This document shows positions 43,982 through 52,725 of a stretch of 64,000 bases of DNA, one piece after another. Position 1 is the first letter of the stretch. Each line of letters starts with the position of its first letter. The stretch covers positions 1-64,000 of the forward strand of contig JBGCFO010000003.1 of the NCBI GenBank assembly GCA_045106955.1, written 5' to 3'. This stretch comes from JBGCFO01 sp045106955 (lineage in GTDB: Bacteria; Pseudomonadota; Alphaproteobacteria; Rickettsiales; Rickettsiaceae). The notes below the pieces were generated by a model, which was given only the letters and a program-made list of their open reading frames with translations, had not been told where the DNA came from and did no database searches. The translations under genes and the position numbers were made by a program.

Positions 43982-44839
43982 ATGCATAGATTACATTACA
44001 TATTAATTGGACTAATATTACTAGCTGGATTATTTATTTCACTATCGTGTTTTGTTGTAAACCAAAAACAATATGTGGTTGTTTTTCAATTCGGGGAGGC
44101 AATGAGGACTATTAAAAACCCTGGTTTATATTTTAAAATACCATTTATTCAAAACACTGTATTTTTTGACAAAAGAATTTTACATGTCGATGCTGAAGCT
44201 AAAGAATTAACTGCTTCAGATGGAAAGAGAATAATTGTGAATACATTTGCAAAATTCATTATATCAGAGCCTGTAATATTTTATAAAACAGTTAACAATG
44301 ACCATGGTGTTAAAGTTAGGCTAAATAGAATACTAGAATCATCTATGCGTAAAGTAATAGGTAAAGTACCATTAACTGCTCTTTTGGATAAAAAAAGAAC
44401 AAAAATTATGTCAGATACTTTGCGTAAAGTGAATGAGGAAACGGAAAATTTTGGAATTAAAGTAGTTGATGTACGTATTTTGAGAGCGGATTTGCCTAAA
44501 GAAAATAGCGCTGCAATTTATAAACGTATGCAAACAGAACGTGAAAAGGAAGCTAAGCAAATTAGGGCAGAAGGAGAAGAAGAAGCTGTTCGCGTTCGCT
44601 CTAGAGCCGACAAAGAAAGTGAAATATTGGTAGCTAATGGACATATGCAAGCCGAAATAATTAAGGGCGATGGAGATGCTGAGTCTATTCAAATATACAA
44701 TGAAGCTTATTCTCAGGATCAAGAATTTTATAAATTCTATAAATCATTGTCTGTATATCAAAATATATTTGATTCTGATAATTCTTCTTTTGTATTATCG
44801 ACACAATCTGAGTTTTTAAGATATTTGAACATCAAATAA
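43982..44839 (+). CDS. hflC: FtsH modulator HflC
   Basis: This is the partner of HflK. The 285-residue protein has an N-terminal membrane span (about 5-25), KQYVVVFQFGEA near 29, the SPFH domain with SSMRKVIGKVPLT near 120, and a strongly charged coiled coil (about 180-225; RMQTEREKEAKQIRAEGEEE) typical of HflC. The C terminus contains the conserved FYKFYKSLSVYQ. It is complete and lies between hflK and htrA, with a 22-base gap before htrA. Confidence 0.95.
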   Translation: MHRLHYILIGLILLAGLFISLSCFVVNQKQYVVVFQFGEAMRTIKNPGLYFKIPFIQNTVFFDKRILHVDAEAKELTASDGKRIIVNTFAKFIISEPVIFYKTVNNDHGVKVRLNRILESSMRKVIGKVPLTALLDKKRTKIMSDTLRKVNEETENFGIKVVDVRILRADLPKENSAAIYKRMQTEREKEAKQIRAEGEEEAVRVRSRADKESEILVANGHMQAEIIKGDGDAESIQIYNEAYSQDQEFYKFYKSLSVYQNIFDSDNSSFVLSTQSEFLRYLNIK

Positions 44840-44861
44840 ACTTATTGCGATTTGAAAGAAC

Positions 44862-46367
44862 ATGATACAAAGATTGTTATATTGTTTAAATTTAATAATA
44901 TTGGCATTTACTTATAGTAATGCCTTTGGAGTAAGTGAGGTTAAAGATGCATCTATTCAAGCAAAATCAAAATTATATAATAAGGCCTACCCTAGCTTTG
45001 CAGAGATTGTCGAGCCATTAATACCAACTGTTGTTAGTGTATATGTTACGAGGCAGCAAGAAGTAAGTTCTTCGAAGAAATCCTTGTATAACAATTTTCC
45101 ACTTGAACATTTCGCGGATTTTTTTGATAATATTCCTCCATTATTTGATAAGTCATTCGAATATAAATCTGAAGGATTTGGCTCTGGATTTATTATAAAT
45201 CCTAATGGTCTTATCATTACAAATCATCACGTGATACAAGGAGCTGAAGAAATTAAAGTAAAATTAAATAACGACAAAGAGGAAGAGTTTGTAGCTAGTT
45301 TAATCGGTAGCGATCAAAAAACTGATTTGGCCTTGATTAAAATCAATGCAAAAAATGATTTGCCGTTTGTAAGATTCGAAGATTCTGATAAATCAAGAAT
45401 TGGCGATTGGGTCATTGCTATTGGCAATCCTCTTGGATTTAATGGGACAGTAACTACTGGCATTATTTCATCTAAAGGTCGAGATGCTTTATCTGATGAT
45501 AATATCGTAGATAAAATGATACAGACGGATGCAGCAATTAATATAGGTAATTCTGGGGGACCATTATTTGATGTTAATGGCTATGTTATAGGTATCAACA
45601 CTGCAATTGCTACTCCTCGTAATATTGGTATTGGCTTCGCTATACCTTCAAATATAGCTAAATACGTCATTAATGAATTGCAAAAACATGGTAAGATTGA
45701 TCGTGGCTATCTTGGCGTTATTGTTCAAGATATGACACAAGAGATTACTGAAGGTCTTGGTTTAGATAAAAATATTCAGGGCGTGCTAGTTGTGCAAGTT
45801 ATAAAGAATAGCTGCGGTGAAAAAGCTGGATTACTTGCTGGCGATATTATAACAAATTTTGGCAATTATGCAGTTAAAAATCGACGAAGCTTACAAGTGC
45901 TTGTTGCACAAGCTAATATTGGTCAAAAAATTACTATTAAGATATTACGCAATAATGAACCGATGAAATTAATATGCAATATCACTTCAGATACAGATGG
46001 TGCGCTTGCATCATCCAATAATTCTGACAATGCAAGTAATAAACATAGCAACGAGACGATTAAAGAAGGCGATATATTATACTCTAATTTAACAGATGAT
46101 TTACGTAAAAAATTTAGAGTTAATAATAAAGATCGATGTGTATTAGTTTTGGAAAGATTTAACAATGACAATGCCAAACAAAATATTAATTTACATCCAG
46201 GTGATATCGTAATTGCTGCGAATCATGTGTATGTTCAAGATGTTGATCAGCTTAAATCTATTTATAAAAATGTTGTAAATAGCGGTCGTCATAACATCGT
46301 ACTACTTATCAAGCGCAAAGAAAAAACATTATTTATAGCAGTGCCAATAGAATCTGATCCATCTTAA
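44862..46367 (+). CDS. degP: HtrA/DegP-type periplasmic serine protease
   Basis: This trypsin-like protease degrades or refolds damaged envelope proteins. The 501-residue precursor has a signal peptide (about 1-22), the catalytic His in TNHHVIQGAEE near 121, Asp in SDQKTDLALIKI near 151 and Ser in NIGNSGGPLFD near 228. Two PDZ domains follow (about 280-375 with GYLGVIVQDMT, and about 400-495). The triad is intact, so it should be active. It ends the hflK-hflC-htrA operon and converges on tsaE across 90 bases that hold no gene. Confidence 0.94.
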   Translation: MIQRLLYCLNLIILAFTYSNAFGVSEVKDASIQAKSKLYNKAYPSFAEIVEPLIPTVVSVYVTRQQEVSSSKKSLYNNFPLEHFADFFDNIPPLFDKSFEYKSEGFGSGFIINPNGLIITNHHVIQGAEEIKVKLNNDKEEEFVASLIGSDQKTDLALIKINAKNDLPFVRFEDSDKSRIGDWVIAIGNPLGFNGTVTTGIISSKGRDALSDDNIVDKMIQTDAAINIGNSGGPLFDVNGYVIGINTAIATPRNIGIGFAIPSNIAKYVINELQKHGKIDRGYLGVIVQDMTQEITEGLGLDKNIQGVLVVQVIKNSCGEKAGLLAGDIITNFGNYAVKNRRSLQVLVAQANIGQKITIKILRNNEPMKLICNITSDTDGALASSNNSDNASNKHSNETIKEGDILYSNLTDDLRKKFRVNNKDRCVLVLERFNNDNAKQNINLHPGDIVIAANHVYVQDVDQLKSIYKNVVNSGRHNIVLLIKRKEKTLFIAVPIESDPS

Positions 46368-46457
46368 GAAATGGAGTGTAATGTTTTAGCGCAATCATCT
46401 GATAATTAGATAATTGTTTGAAGGTGCACAACAAAGTTTGTTATAAATACCTACAAA

Positions 46458-46898
46458 TTAGATGGCAAATGGATTGTGAGGTATTATTTCGCATGTTCTT
46501 TGGCTACCTTGATTTATAGTTAAATTGATCTCGATACATCCTTTTGGTAAGAGATTATTAATAATTGCTGGCCATTCTATGAGGCAAATATTTTGAGCGT
46601 TACAAGCATCTTCAAATGATAATCCGTATATCTCATTTTGGCATTTAAGACGATATAAATCATAATGATATATGTCGTAATTATCGATATTATATACTTG
46701 TAATATATTAAATGTTGGACTTGGGACTATAATGTTATCATTAATTATATGTAAAATAATATTTCTGCACAAAAATGTTTTACCACTTCCCAAATCTCCA
46801 TTGAACAGTAACATCGAACCTGGCGTCAATGATTTAGCAATGAGAGAGCTAAGCTCTATAGAATCAGATTCATTATTGAGTAGATAAGAACCAAACAT
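46458..46898 (-). CDS. tsaE: tRNA t6A modification ATPase TsaE
   Basis: TsaE is the small P-loop ATPase that works with TsaD, TsaB and TsaC to make N6-threonylcarbamoyladenosine at tRNA position 37. The 146-residue protein has Walker A FNGDLGSGKTFLCR near residue 37, SPTFNILQVY near 60 and the family block YHYDLYRLK near 76. The length is typical. It lies 30 bases downstream of tRNA-Pro on the same strand, so both may be in one transcript. Its partner tsaD is at 52726-53790. Confidence 0.93.
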   Translation of the reverse strand: MFGSYLLNNESDSIELSSLIAKSLTPGSMLLFNGDLGSGKTFLCRNIILHIINDNIIVPSPTFNILQVYNIDNYDIYHYDLYRLKCQNEIYGLSFEDACNAQNICLIEWPAIINNLLPKGCIEINLTINQGSQRTCEIIPHNPFAI

Positions 46899-46928
46899 AA
46901 TAAGATCATTAATGAGAAAAGTACAAAA

Positions 46929-47005
<77 letters not shown>

Positions 47006-47155
47006 AATATACAATATTCAATTGCAGTATTTAAGTTAAATACCATAATTTCGACTTAAGATCAATAGCTCTATTTTTGACAATCGATATCATGCATCTT
47101 ACCTAACTCTTGTTTATAATATACTGAGATAGTATAAGATATTTTCATTTTTCGC

Positions 47156-47183
47156 TTGTACCTATTCATAATAGTAATATAAT
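47156..47183 (+). promoter_or_regulatory. Promoter for yciB-nadE-ctaA-tRNA-Arg
   Basis: TTGTAC (47156-47161) and a perfect TATAAT (47178-47183) are spaced by 16 bases. Transcription would start near 47190. That leaves almost no leader for the upstream TTG (47196) and so supports the ATG at 47223 as the yciB start. Confidence 0.55.
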
Positions 47184-47222
47184 ATATGTGTAATATTGTC
47201 ACTTAATCAAAGTACGATTTCT

Positions 47223-47744
47223 ATGAAAACCATGTTAGAGATGCTTTCATTAGCTGCATTTTTTATTGGGTATAAATTCGGTGGAATTATGACAGCTACT
47301 GCGTGCATTGTTGCAGCCACCATTACTACAACTACTATCTCATATATCAAAGAAAAGACAATCAATAAAATGCAGCTTGTTTCTGTAGCAATATTATTAG
47401 TCTTTTCTGGATTAACTCTGTTTAGCGGTAACACGATCTTTATTAAAATGAAACCAACTATAATTTTTTCTACGTTTGCAATCACCTTGTTATTTGGGCA
47501 GATGTTTAATAAACCATTAATTAAATATGTTTTTGGCGGCGGAATACAATTAGAACAACAAAATTGGCAAGTATTAAATTTTAGATTTGCAATTTTATTT
47601 GCCGTGCTTGCATTAACTAATGAGGTTATTTGGAGGAATTTTGATGAAAATATTTGGGTTAATTTCAAAGTCTTTGGCACCATGGGAGTTATGTTTATTT
47701 TTATTATTTCTCAACTTCCATTTTTGATGAAGCACAAAATTTAA
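47223..47744 (+). CDS. yciB: Inner membrane protein YciB (IspZ, septation protein A family)
   Basis: This 173-residue membrane protein has about five hydrophobic spans. It matches the YciB family, linked to envelope integrity and division-site peptidoglycan synthesis in E. coli. Signatures are LSLAAFFIGYKFGGI near the start, KPTIIFSTFAITLLFGQMF in the middle, and NFRFAILFAVLALTNEVIWRN followed by WVNFKVFGTM, the most conserved block of the family. The frame is open further upstream to a TTG, but the ATG at 47223 (MKTMLEML) fits both the family start and the promoter. nadE follows after 13 bases. Confidence 0.9.
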   Translation: MKTMLEMLSLAAFFIGYKFGGIMTATACIVAATITTTTISYIKEKTINKMQLVSVAILLVFSGLTLFSGNTIFIKMKPTIIFSTFAITLLFGQMFNKPLIKYVFGGGIQLEQQNWQVLNFRFAILFAVLALTNEVIWRNFDENIWVNFKVFGTMGVMFIFIISQLPFLMKHKI

Positions 47745-47757
47745 TCATTATATCTAA

Positions 47758-49344
47758 ATGGATATATTATTACTTCAAATCAAACCACAAATTGGTAATC
47801 TGAAAAATAATTTTCAAATAATTCAACATTATTACATCAGATCTCTCGAATTAGGATTGGATCTTTGTGTTTTACCAGAATTATTTACTACAGGTTATAT
47901 TCCAGGCGATTTATTATTACGATCATCTTTTATCAAAGATTTAGAATACCAAATACAGCAATTATTACCTATTACGTCAAGCACTACCCTACTCCTTCCT
48001 TCTCCGATGATTATTCGCAAAAAATTATACAATGGCGTATATGCATTGCAAAATGGAAAGATTATCGCTAAAACAACAAAGTTCCATTTGCCAAATTATG
48101 GCATCTTTGATGAACGAAGATATTTTGAACAAGGTCAAGCTTCTATTATTAAAATCAATCGCAATATAATTGGTGTATTAATTTGCGAAGATATGTGGTT
48201 TGATGATGTAGTAAATAAATTAAAAAATGATGGAGCTCAATTACTCATTGTTATTAATGCATCACCTTATTGGAAAGGCAAACCTCAGCAAAGATTAGAG
48301 ATAATTAAGGATAGATTTGATCAAACCAAATTACCAATTATTTATTGCAATCAAGTCCTTGGTCATGATGGAATTATATACGACGGAGGAAGCATGGTTT
48401 ACGATGGAGTTACAAATCATACATTTAATCATTGCCAAGAAGACATAGTAAAAATCTCAGTAAATACTACAACAGCTATTATTGATAAGGTTGATAAAAT
48501 ACAATCTTTTCATCCATATATTACATTTCGTCCAACTTGTATAGAAGAAGAATTATATCAAGCAATTATCCTGGGTCTAAAAGACTATATGCAAGATAAT
48601 GAATTTACAACAATATTACTTGGATTATCAGGAGGAATAGATTCGGCCTTATCTTGTCATATTGCAGCAGATGCTGTTGGAGCTAAAAATGTGTATGCTG
48701 TTATGATGCCATTTTATGGAATCACTAGCAATGAGTCTATAGAGGACGCAACTAATTTAGCGCATTCTTTGAATGTTAATTACAAAATTATTTCAATCAA
48801 TGAAGCTGTTGATAGCATATTAAATCAGGTTAATATCACCTTTAACATTACTCATCAAAATTTACAGTCTAGAGCTCGGGGTTTAACGTTAATGACTATT
48901 GCAAACGATGATAATCATTTATTGCTTACAACTGGCAATAAAAGCGAATTGGCCGTAGGATATACTACAATTTATGGAGATATGTGCGGAGGGTTTAATC
49001 TGATCAAAGATTTGTATAAAACAGATGTCATGAATCTCGCTAAGTTTCTAAAAATACCACAAAACATTATCTCTAAAGAGCCATCGCCCGAATTATCAAC
49101 TAATCAAAAAGATTCTGATAATTTGCCTAAATATGAAATTCTTGACAAGATATTATATATGTATATCGAACAAAATCTAGGATTCAATGATATAATAAGG
49201 CGAGGTTTTAAAAAATCAGAAGTGGAGTTAGTATTAAAATTAGTAAAAAGCGCTGAATTTAAACGTAAGCAGTCAGCTTTAGGGATAAAATTATCTAGTC
49301 GAGATTTGGATAAAGATTGGCGATATCCGATTACATGCAATTAA
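47758..49344 (+). CDS. nadE: Glutamine-dependent NAD+ synthetase
   Basis: NadE makes NAD+ from nicotinate adenine dinucleotide, using ammonia from its own glutaminase. The N-terminal nitrilase-type amidase domain (about 1-240) has Glu in LPELFTTGY, Lys in TTKFHLPNYGIFDERRYF and Cys in LICEDMWF. The synthetase domain (about 265-528) has the PP-loop LGLSGGIDSALS near 282 and GNKSELAVGYTTIYGD near 392. Both halves are intact, and 528 residues is typical. Its presence shows that at least the last step of NAD synthesis is kept. It sits between yciB and ctaA in one transcript. Confidence 0.96.
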   Translation: MDILLLQIKPQIGNLKNNFQIIQHYYIRSLELGLDLCVLPELFTTGYIPGDLLLRSSFIKDLEYQIQQLLPITSSTTLLLPSPMIIRKKLYNGVYALQNGKIIAKTTKFHLPNYGIFDERRYFEQGQASIIKINRNIIGVLICEDMWFDDVVNKLKNDGAQLLIVINASPYWKGKPQQRLEIIKDRFDQTKLPIIYCNQVLGHDGIIYDGGSMVYDGVTNHTFNHCQEDIVKISVNTTTAIIDKVDKIQSFHPYITFRPTCIEEELYQAIILGLKDYMQDNEFTTILLGLSGGIDSALSCHIAADAVGAKNVYAVMMPFYGITSNESIEDATNLAHSLNVNYKIISINEAVDSILNQVNITFNITHQNLQSRARGLTLMTIANDDNHLLLTTGNKSELAVGYTTIYGDMCGGFNLIKDLYKTDVMNLAKFLKIPQNIISKEPSPELSTNQKDSDNLPKYEILDKILYMYIEQNLGFNDIIRRGFKKSEVELVLKLVKSAEFKRKQSALGIKLSSRDLDKDWRYPITCN

Positions 49345-49353
49345 TATTACATT

Positions 49354-50370
49354 ATGTTGTTACTATATACAAAAATACCGAATCGGTGGTTATTTATGTG
49401 CTGCTTAATGGTCATTATGATGATTGCAATAGGAGGCATTACTCGCTTATCTGGCTCTGGATTATCAATGGTTGATTGGAAACCAGTTACGGGTATTATC
49501 CCTCCTATCACTGAAGCTGCTTGGGCCCAAGAATATGCAAAATATCAAACTTTTCCAGAATATAGTCAATATCATTACAATCTATCTGAATTTAAGAAGA
49601 TTTTTTATGTTGAATTTATTCATAGAATATTAGCTAGATTAACTATCTTAGTATATGTCTTACCATTGTTATTTTTTATATCCATTGGCATCATTAAATT
49701 TAGATCGATTTTTTCGTATATATTTATATTAATTCTATTTGCCTGCCAAGGGTTAATGGGATGGTATATGGTTAAGAGTGGGCTTGTAAATATTCCATCC
49801 GTTAGTCATTTTCGACTTAGCACTCATCTTATCATTGCAGTTATTATATATAGTCTTTTATTTTGGCAAATTATGGTCAATAGCTCCCAAGTTCTAATAA
49901 TGCCTAGATCTTGCAAAATAAGATACACAAAGCTACTTTGTACAATCATATTAGCGCTAGTATATATTCAAATTTTTATAGGCGGAATGGTAGCAGGTCT
50001 CAATGCGGGATTAGTATATGATACATTTCCGTTGATGGGAGATAGTTGGATACCAAGCGAATTAATCCTGACTCATTTGAACGTGAATGATCTATATAAT
50101 CCAGTGTTTGTGCATTTTATACATAGATTATTTGCATTAAAAATATTAATTTGCGCAATAGCACTATCAGCAATGCTATTAAAATCTGGCAGTGTGCAAT
50201 TGAGAAATTGTTGTTATTTAATTTTAAGCGCAATTGTATTACAAGTCATCACTGGAGCTTTTACAGTACTTTATCATGTGAACTTTATTCTTGCAATTTG
50301 CCATCAAATTAATGCTATTTTTGTATTGTCTTCTTTGCTATACTTGCATTACTTATTAAAGCACTCGTAG
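49354..50370 (+). CDS. ctaA: Heme A synthase CtaA/COX15
   Basis: CtaA converts heme O to heme A for the aa3-type cytochrome oxidase. The 338-residue protein has eight membrane spans with paired His-containing helices: VEFIHRILARLT near residue 90, VSHFRLSTHLIIA near 150, FVHFIHRLFALK near 250 and ICHQINAIFVLS near 318. GGITRLSGSGLSMVDWKPVTG near 28 is the family signature for the alphaproteobacterial/mitochondrial type. Its last ten bases, including the stop, overlap the start of tRNA-Arg on the same strand, so processing of the tRNA would trim the ctaA message end. Confidence 0.96.
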   Translation: MLLLYTKIPNRWLFMCCLMVIMMIAIGGITRLSGSGLSMVDWKPVTGIIPPITEAAWAQEYAKYQTFPEYSQYHYNLSEFKKIFYVEFIHRILARLTILVYVLPLLFFISIGIIKFRSIFSYIFILILFACQGLMGWYMVKSGLVNIPSVSHFRLSTHLIIAVIIYSLLFWQIMVNSSQVLIMPRSCKIRYTKLLCTIILALVYIQIFIGGMVAGLNAGLVYDTFPLMGDSWIPSELILTHLNVNDLYNPVFVHFIHRLFALKILICAIALSAMLLKSGSVQLRNCCYLILSAIVLQVITGAFTVLYHVNFILAICHQINAIFVLSSLLYLHYLLKHS

Positions 50371-50437
50371 CTCAATTGGATAGAGCGTTGCCCTCCGAAG
50401 GCAAAGGCTGTTGGTTCGAATCCAATCGCGTGCGCCA
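50361..50437 (+). tRNA. tRNA-Arg (CCG)
   Basis: The sequence folds as a 77-base cloverleaf. The acceptor is GCACTCG/CGCGTGC and the D arm AGCTCAATTGGATAGAGC. The anticodon stem TTGCC/GGCAA has loop CTCCGAA (anticodon CCG), and the T arm has TTCGAAT. Discriminator G and an encoded CCA follow. One acceptor pair (T5 with C68) is mismatched. The gene overlaps the end of ctaA by ten bases. Confidence 0.94.
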
Positions 50438-50486
50438 CATCTTGAATAAAACTTTAAACAAAAAGCAGCGCCCCATTGCTAAAAAA

Positions 50487-52013
50487 TTAGCCTTGATCTC
50501 TTTCTACTTGCTTATGATTTTCTTCAAGCGCACTCTGATATTTAGTATTAAGCGCTCGTACATTTAAAATCCACAGGAGCATTACTATAACAAATATAGC
50601 GGCAAATACCGGAGCAGCATCAGTGAAACCATAACTTGGGAACAATATGAAGAAAGTTGATTGAAAGATTGCTCCAGACATTTTACCTAATCTTCCGCCA
50701 ATAACATCCACAGCAGCTTTACCCTTTGTTTGCAATTCATTATCAAGAGGTATGTATGACATTTCTTTTGTTGAATCAAACAAAGAATACTTGGTAGCTT
50801 TACTTAAAATATTTTGCAAAGCGCCAAGATTAACAGCCATAACTAATGGAGTAGCAGAAAAAATAGCTACCATATAAGGTGATACGGTATTATCGAATAT
50901 ATCCATAAGGAAGAAAGTTGTTCCAGTGATTAATATCATTAATGGAGTAAGTATTGCAGCTGTTCCCCACTTCACTTTACGCAGAATATTTGCGCCAATA
51001 ATCATGAAAATGATGCTTGTAATCCCTTGCATAGTTTGAAAGTTAGCCATGTATAATGCTATCTGATCTTTTGATTGGTATAATGCACCAACTTTGGATT
51101 TCCAAACTCCTTCAACCAGATTAATAGAAAATCCATAAAATATAACTAAGCCAGCAATTAATCCAAGATATTTTGATGTAAAGATAATCTTCATACTTTC
51201 GGAGAAAGATATTTTAGATTTCTTTTTTGGTTTAGCATGATCTTGGTCAGATGGGTTATATAATTTAGGATCAGTCAATACATAAAGATTCATCCATCTA
51301 TATATTGCGCATACTATTAAACCATTGGCTATGATGATAAAAAATAACTTAGAGAAATCTTGCGATGATCCACTGGAACCACCAACAGAATCCATATCAA
51401 TATTTACTTTCAATACATTCATAATAGCGAAACCAGTAATGATTAATCCTACATTGCCTATTACGCCAAACATAGAATAGAATCTTTTTGCTTCTTGAGT
51501 AGTTGTAATTTTGTTAGCAAATTGCCAAAATAATAAAGTTGTTACAACTACACCCCAAAGCTCAGACATCGTGTAGAAACTAACATACCCCCAATTGCCT
51601 GCAATACGAATAAACCATTTAATATTTGGATAAGCAAGACTTAGTCTATCTATGGTATCGCGTGATAGATGCAAAGTATCATAAAAATTCTCTATTACTA
51701 GCGCAAAAGCTGCAAAATACGAAACAAATGTTAATACTATAATATAAAAGACTGCTTGCTGCGTAAATTTATTGCATAATCTTGCGTAAATTATCATAAC
51801 AGCTATAGCAGCAGGAAAAACAACATATGTTTTGATGAAACTAATCAATTCTGTGCCTATTGAAATTATATATCCATCTTTCATAGATCTTAGCATTGAA
51901 TAATTCATTAAGATGCAAAGCATCATCAATGCCATAGGTAAAAATTTCTTTATTTCATGAGACTCTATAGGCCATACTACTTTTCGTAGATCTGAGAATG
52001 AATAGTTAAACAT
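50487..52013 (-). CDS. tlc: ATP/ADP translocase (Tlc family nucleotide transporter)
   Basis: Tlc proteins exchange host ATP for bacterial ADP, or import other nucleotides, across the inner membrane of obligate intracellular bacteria. The 508-residue protein has about 12 membrane spans and clear family blocks: LRKVVWPIESHEIKKFLPMA at the start, NYSMLRSMKDGYIISIGTE near 38-56 and FYTMSELWGVVVTTLLFWQF near 146-165. GVWKSKVGALYQSK lies near 310 and PLDNELQTKGKAAVDVIGGR near 430-449. Five paralogues exist in Rickettsia and only Tlc1 is a proven ATP/ADP exchanger, so the exact substrate here is uncertain. A good promoter precedes it. It is the strongest evidence for an intracellular life style. Confidence 0.96.
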   Translation of the reverse strand: MFNYSFSDLRKVVWPIESHEIKKFLPMALMMLCILMNYSMLRSMKDGYIISIGTELISFIKTYVVFPAAIAVMIIYARLCNKFTQQAVFYIIVLTFVSYFAAFALVIENFYDTLHLSRDTIDRLSLAYPNIKWFIRIAGNWGYVSFYTMSELWGVVVTTLLFWQFANKITTTQEAKRFYSMFGVIGNVGLIITGFAIMNVLKVNIDMDSVGGSSGSSQDFSKLFFIIIANGLIVCAIYRWMNLYVLTDPKLYNPSDQDHAKPKKKSKISFSESMKIIFTSKYLGLIAGLVIFYGFSINLVEGVWKSKVGALYQSKDQIALYMANFQTMQGITSIIFMIIGANILRKVKWGTAAILTPLMILITGTTFFLMDIFDNTVSPYMVAIFSATPLVMAVNLGALQNILSKATKYSLFDSTKEMSYIPLDNELQTKGKAAVDVIGGRLGKMSGAIFQSTFFILFPSYGFTDAAPVFAAIFVIVMLLWILNVRALNTKYQSALEENHKQVERDQG

Positions 52014-52093
52014 TATATATAATTTATTATTAATTATTAATTTTGATATTTGTACAATTAATGATTACTGCTCAATAAAACATCTTGGATGTA

Positions 52094-52122
52094 AATGTAT
52101 CATAATTATTAATTTTTGTCAA
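52094..52122 (-). promoter_or_regulatory. Promoter for tlc
   Basis: On the minus strand, a perfect TTGACA (complement of 52117-52122) is followed after 17 bases by TACATT (complement of 52094-52099). Transcription would begin about 75 bases before the tlc ATG. No clear operator is seen in the AT-rich leader. Confidence 0.5.
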
Positions 52123-52191
52123 TACTGATCAGCTGCAACAAGTATTTATATAACTCTGATTATATATTATTAAGACGCATTTACAAATAAA

Positions 52192-52221
52192 TTGTAGATG
52201 TATATTATATCACAATATAAT
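52192..52221 (+). promoter_or_regulatory. Promoter for the small secreted protein and tsaD
   Basis: TTGTAG (52192-52197) and a perfect TATAAT (52216-52221) are spaced by 18 bases. The predicted start near 52228 lies downstream of the first possible in-frame codon (52223). It therefore supports translation from the ATG at 52256, which has AAGAGA six bases upstream. Confidence 0.45.
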
Positions 52222-52255
52222 TTTGTTATTACTCATTGTTTTTAAGAGAATCATT

Positions 52256-52723
52256 ATGAAAAAACATTATACTCAATTTTATTTTCGATTTAAGTGTATC
52301 ATGATATTTGTGATTATTTTATGTATAAAATTACCTATATCAAATGCTGATAATTTAGGTGATACAAGCACAACAGATAATGATAACACGGGTGAAACCC
52401 CTCACGTACAACATCAGAACAAATTAGATTCTCATACACAACAAATTATGTCTGAATATCAGGCGTATGTAAATAGTATTTCTCCAGAATTACGAAATGA
52501 GATTATCCAATATAGGCATGCCATTGATGTTTTAAACAAAGAAAAAATTATTTTATATAAACGCTTATCCCAGCAGGCTCAATCATATTTAAAAAAAACA
52601 CAATATTACAAAGATCAACTACCGTTGACTTGTAAGGGTTTGCAAAAGATTATTGATGCATTAGGAGATAAGTATTACAAAACTACAAATAATGACGATC
52701 ACACAGAATCATCTTTGCCTTAA
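52256..52723 (+). CDS. Hypothetical small secreted protein
   Basis: I do not recognise this protein. From the ATG at 52256 it has 155 residues: a basic start, a hydrophobic signal core (IMIFVIILCIKLPI) and a likely signal peptidase site near SNADNLG. The mature part has an acidic, Thr/Asp/Asn-rich start and a central helical region (LRNEIIQYRHAIDVLNKEK) predicted as coiled coil. It holds a single Cys (LPLTCKGLQ) and an acidic tail. It should be periplasmic or exported. It has its own promoter, opposite tlc, and ends two bases before tsaD, so it may be co-expressed with tsaD without sharing a function. Confidence 0.65.
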   Translation: MKKHYTQFYFRFKCIMIFVIILCIKLPISNADNLGDTSTTDNDNTGETPHVQHQNKLDSHTQQIMSEYQAYVNSISPELRNEIIQYRHAIDVLNKEKIILYKRLSQQAQSYLKKTQYYKDQLPLTCKGLQKIIDALGDKYYKTTNNDDHTESSLP

Positions 52724-52725
52724 CG

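Noticed and set aside
46368..46457. Short palindrome AACAAAGTTTGTT as a terminator between htrA and tsaE
   Set aside because: The loop would be one base and there is no T-tract; too weak to call.
47196..47222. Upstream TTG start for yciB
   Set aside because: It lies only a few bases after the predicted transcription start and is not part of the family N terminus.
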